The position numbers and the translations under genes were made by a program. Source: Toxotes chatareus (taxonomy: Eukaryota; Chordata; Actinopteri; Toxotidae). From it: 64,000 nucleotides of DNA. Positions 60,495-64,000 of this stretch are shown here, in pieces (positions within the stretch are counted from its first letter, which is position 1; each line of letters starts with the position of its first letter). The notes below the pieces were generated by a model that was not told where the DNA came from, ran no database searches, and was given only the letters and a program-made list of their open reading frames with translations. The DNA lies in NCBI GenBank assembly GCA_016801885.1, contig CM028895.1:6224001-6288000 (forward strand), given 5' to 3'.

Positions 60495-60803
60495 AAGGGA
60501 GGCTCACAGACAGCGGAAGACAGATTAACAGTGAAGATAAAGGGTAAAGGAGACAAGGACAATGTGGGCCGTTTCTGCAATCTGCTGAAATGAGTTTGTG
60601 CATGTTATGCATACTTATATTTCTGCACGTGCATATGTAAATGTATCCGTGTCTACATTTACGTGTGCTTGTGCATGTGTGTGTGTGTGTGTGTGATGTT
60701 TAGGCTTCAGGAGAGAGCTCTCTGCAGGAAGATGTCTGATCCAGTCAGGCTATGCCACTGATCCCAGGCCGCTGACTCTGCTCCCAGGCCCTGTCAGGTC
60801 CTG

Positions 60804-60805
<2 letters not shown>

Positions 60806-60842
<37 letters not shown>

Positions 60843-60877
60843 TTCTCCTCTAAGTTTCTTGCCACCCCCCCCCCCCC
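60806..60877 (+). repeat. (CT)n microsatellite and nearby poly-C run
   Basis: About 17 CT units to 60840, then a C/T-rich spacer and 13 consecutive C at 60865-60877. Confidence 0.9.
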
Positions 60878-62439
60878 ACCTCTAACTCTGCTACAGAGCT
60901 GACAGCTTGGCCCCAACAGCGCGCTAACCACATTACCTGAACTCACCACAGTCATTATCCTGCACTGGACCCACTGGAGCTTGAAAGTCATTCCAACTTC
61001 TCTGCTGGTAGAGGTTAATAGGTGTGTGGATGTGAGATTACATCCCAAAGGCTACATGGTGTCCGGCAAATCCCGGAATTCAATTCTTGCCTGGGAACAG
61101 CTTAGAAGGACAGGTGCCAGAGGGTGTTTTTTCCCCCCTCTTTTCTTTTTTATTCTGTTCACGCTCCCTGACTTGTATATCAGATTTGATGACAAGAGAC
61201 AGCCGCAAGTGTCTGGAACATTTCTGTGCATCTGAAGGCATAAATGCATCAACAGTGCACCTCCACTGCTGGAAGAGCTGGTTCTTCATGGACTAAACCT
61301 TAAATTGCTTTAAAATAGCTCTTTACCTCTGTTTGAAAATTGATTATTGGTCCCCTGTAGAACCAGACTGCTCTAATTTCATCAATGTAATGCTGCTTTT
61401 TATGGCAAAACTCTAAATCTGTACCTATGGACCAAGCTGAGAACAGGCTCAACAGATTTACACAACAAATATTTTGTAGCATTTTTTTATGTATTTTGGT
61501 TGTGGTGAAATTTATCCATGTACTAGCAGAGAACAACTAACTGGCTGTTATCCAGTTTAAAATTTTAAAACAAAATCAGTATAGATGTGATAAATTGGCA
61601 AAGCAATATGTTGTTTCAACCCCATTAACAAGTTCATGAAGTTTCAAATCTGGTTGGATTCTTCTGTAGTCCTAAATAAGGATCAAAGCTCACTGATTTT
61701 ATTAGAAAGGTCAATGCAACACACTGAAGGATTTTATTTATAACAGTTTCCTTGCATGGTTCAATAGAGAACTTCTTTAAAAGGTCTTACCCTGTGTGTT
61801 AAGCCTCGCTGGCTGTTTATCAGCCATGGTGCTGTCTTACATAAAGTTTCATCCTATACGCTGCCAATTTGCTTGAGATTGCATGTAGCTGTCAAGTGAA
61901 TGTGTTCAGGACGTAGCGTCGACATGATGTACAAAGTCAGCTATGTAGCCACAGAGAGTATGGTCGCTTACACAAACATTACATCAGACGTGCCACTACG
62001 AATAGGCAGAGAGGCAGAGATGGATGGATGTGTTACCTTCACTCTACTACAGGGCAGCTCAGACAAAATGACGGCCAGGCTTGCCAGAGACATTGCAAAA
62101 CGAAATGAGAACACTTTTTCACAACCATGTTTAAAACCAATGAGAGATCTAAGCTACATTTGGAAGCAGGTTTACGTTGTAGATACATGCAAGAGGAAGG
62201 AATTGATGGATTTAAAGGTGGAAATATTTTTTGGATCCATAATTTAGCGGAGGACCCTTCGTGAACTTCCGAAAGTCCAAGCTGACTGATAATCACTGGC
62301 AGGAATCTGGGAGTGCTGAGCCCATTAACAAGAAGAGAATTTTTTTTTTTTTTTTTGCTTTAAGGGCAGAAAATCTCTATGTTTAACTCCTCTGCATTAG
62401 GAGCCAATTACACGGCTGAAAAAAATGACCCGGGGTAGT

Positions 62440-62640
62440 TTGGTGTCCAAGGTTGTTTGTGCTGACATTCTGCTTTTCAAATGCCAGTCTGTTAATTATG
62501 CAAATGGACTACAAGGCCCCTGTATAAACATATACGTAGGCCCCTTTATGTGTACACAGTACCATATATCCTGCGAGTTATTAGAGACAGCCAGCCCTTG
62601 TTTCAATATTTTAAAAAAATTGAAATATGAAATGACCCCT
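62440..62640. promoter_or_regulatory. Candidate regulatory block with a POU octamer
   Basis: Contains a perfect octamer ATGCAAAT at 62498-62505, directly preceded by GTTAATT (a homeodomain-type core), then CTGTATAAACATATACG with a forkhead-like ATAAACA. The surrounding 200 bases are free of simple repeats. Such clustered motifs are seen in vertebrate enhancers, but no conservation evidence is available here. Confidence 0.25.
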
Positions 62641-63479
62641 CCGGCTGCAGCGAGCCTCCCTCTTCAGTATCCTTCTCAGACTCTCAGGCCCTCACTCTCC
62701 TCCTCCCCTGTCCTCTTTTTCCTTGTGGTGCAGCTCTTTGCGCAGCGATGCTATGCGACACTGGCCAGCTTTAGAGAAGGCGAGTCCACATTGCATTAAT
62801 TCTGAACAGAGAGAAATCCAGTATCAGATGTAATGGGTTTGATTCCAAAGCCCTGGGGCAATGTTCTGCGCTGCTGTAATGGTGGTGGGAGTCAGCAGAG
62901 ATCCTGCACTCATCAGAATGCTGCCTAACACACACACACACACACTCCCTTCCTTCTCATGTCTGCTCTCTCATTCTTCCCTTCTTGTCTACTCTCTCTT
63001 CATCTCTGCCCCTCCATTTTTCTCTCTCCTTGGATGGCCAGAGGTGTACTCCACCCCGCCTCCAACTCTCCCCAACCTCCTCGCCATGTTGTTGCCTAAT
63101 TACTGTCTCTAAACAAGGGACTTTGTCCCCAGCAGTCCTGAATTAAGTGTCTGCTGCTCATTCACAGATGGATAATTGTTTTTTTTTCTTCCTCGCTGAC
63201 TTCTTCTCTTCAGCTGAGGCCAGATTTAGTCAGGTAGTCTGGAGAAGGCATCATGGGATAATTTCGAATAAGCCCCAGGGTAAGTTTCCCTTTCCTTGTT
63301 TTTCTTTTTTTTTTTTTTTCCTTATTTTAATTGAAGAGCAGCCTGCCATCTTGAGCAGGGCACCTTTCCAAGACAACATATGATTAGTCAAAGGAGTAAC
63401 AAGTCTGTCTGCTCATTGCCATCACATTGTAAATGAAAAAAAAATAAAAACACTGACCCCTTCTTTAAAAAAATGGATA

Positions 63480-63731
63480 TACTATTGTTATTACTACTAT
63501 TATTGCAATATTTTTACTTGATTTTCAGTGTACTATACTCTTATTTTGTCTTTCATTTATTTATTTTTGTTTTTTCATTTTCACTTATTTATTCTAGAAT
63601 TTTTTTCTCTCACCACACACTGTGCAATTTTCCTCTTTTTTCTTCTTTTTCAACTGGGAGTTAAAGTAACAGCAAGAATTTCCCTATGGGGATTAATAAA
63701 GTTATTCTGATTCTGATTCTGATTCTGATAC
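63480..63731 (+). mobile_element. 3' end of a LINE: AT-rich 3' UTR and tail
   Basis: An AT-rich stretch with TTATTTATTTTTG and CACTTATTTATTCTAG is followed by AATTTCCCTATGGGGATTAA, TAAAGTTATTCTGA and a tandem of TTCTGA units up to about 63731. The phrase AATTTCCC...GGGATTAATAAAG followed by a short tandem is the usual 3' terminus of a widespread fish LINE group. Only the non-coding 3' end is present. No reverse-transcriptase segment is visible upstream. Confidence 0.8.
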
Positions 63732-64000
63732 TTGGCTAATCAAACGCACATCAAGTGTAGCTTGATATCCAATGAAATATTTGACCCATATAAAATGACG
63801 AGGTACAACGTTGGAGCCATAAAGAGGTGTTTAACTTAGTGGAACTCAGCTGCATGCTTTATCATGCATTTAACAACTTTAGCCTGGTGTTTTCTTTTTA
63901 AGAATGGGGCAGGCTTGGGCTTATTGGGGTGGAAGTAAAGCTTTATGGCTCTTTGGCAACCATGTCCTGCATGCTTTATGACAATGGATGGATGTGCACC
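63732..64000. other. Window end, nothing recognised
   Basis: About 270 bases of unique-looking sequence after the LINE tail, without open frames or repeats that I can identify. Confidence 0.6.

Larger units (their letters stand above)
57631..63470. other. Intergenic region, no gene seen
   Basis: Includes a CpG-containing unique-looking block near 58000-58190, a poly-T run near 59667-59686, a GAG tandem at 60472-60494, a GT run at 60676-60695, a CT run at 60806-60840 with a C13 run at 60865-60877, a possible repeat remnant at 61890-62290, an octamer-containing block at 62440-62640, and a CA run near 62931-62945. Confidence 0.6.

Overview
The window looks like nuclear DNA of a ray-finned fish, probably a spiny-rayed (percomorph) teleost. 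The evidence is short coding exons with GT/AG borders in long introns, many CA/GT/CT microsatellites, and dispersed repeat families and LINE tails that I recognise from teleost genomes. There is no bacterial, plasmid or phage architecture.

The only gene I can support is the 3' half of fut8 (alpha-1,6-fucosyltransferase, the Golgi enzyme that adds core fucose to N-glycans), on the + strand. Four coding exons lie at 4919-5165, 11802-11978, 12113-12263 and 13312-13650. Their splice phases join without a break. Together they encode about 303 residues, matching roughly human FUT8 residue 280 to the C-terminus. They carry the GDP-fucose-binding catalytic core and the luminal SH3 domain, and end in a 7-residue tail that human FUT8 lacks. 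Bases 1-4918 are the intron before the first visible exon; the 5' half of the gene lies outside the window. The 3' UTR starts at 13651 and has plausible poly(A) signals at 14006 and, for longer forms, 14895 and 15035.

From about 15.1 kb to 64 kb I find no convincing protein-coding gene. This stretch of about 49 kb holds microsatellites, polypyrimidine tracts, degraded transposable elements, and several repeat-poor blocks rich in homeodomain-type AT motifs that could be conserved regulatory elements. The clearest transposon remains are two dead non-LTR retrotransposons. One is on the - strand at about 48068-49840, with reverse-transcriptase motifs and a ruined catalytic box. The other is on the + strand at about 34790-35135, and is the C-terminal part of another LINE family with a KRKRGRPK motif. 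A third LINE 3' tail ends the window at 63480-63731. Two other repeats (21270-21990 and 35199-35862) appear to be split by later insertions.

I found no evidence of an undescribed multi-gene system. The most useful leads are the candidate regulatory blocks downstream of fut8, a 202-codon antisense open frame at 55706-56314, and the nested repeats.
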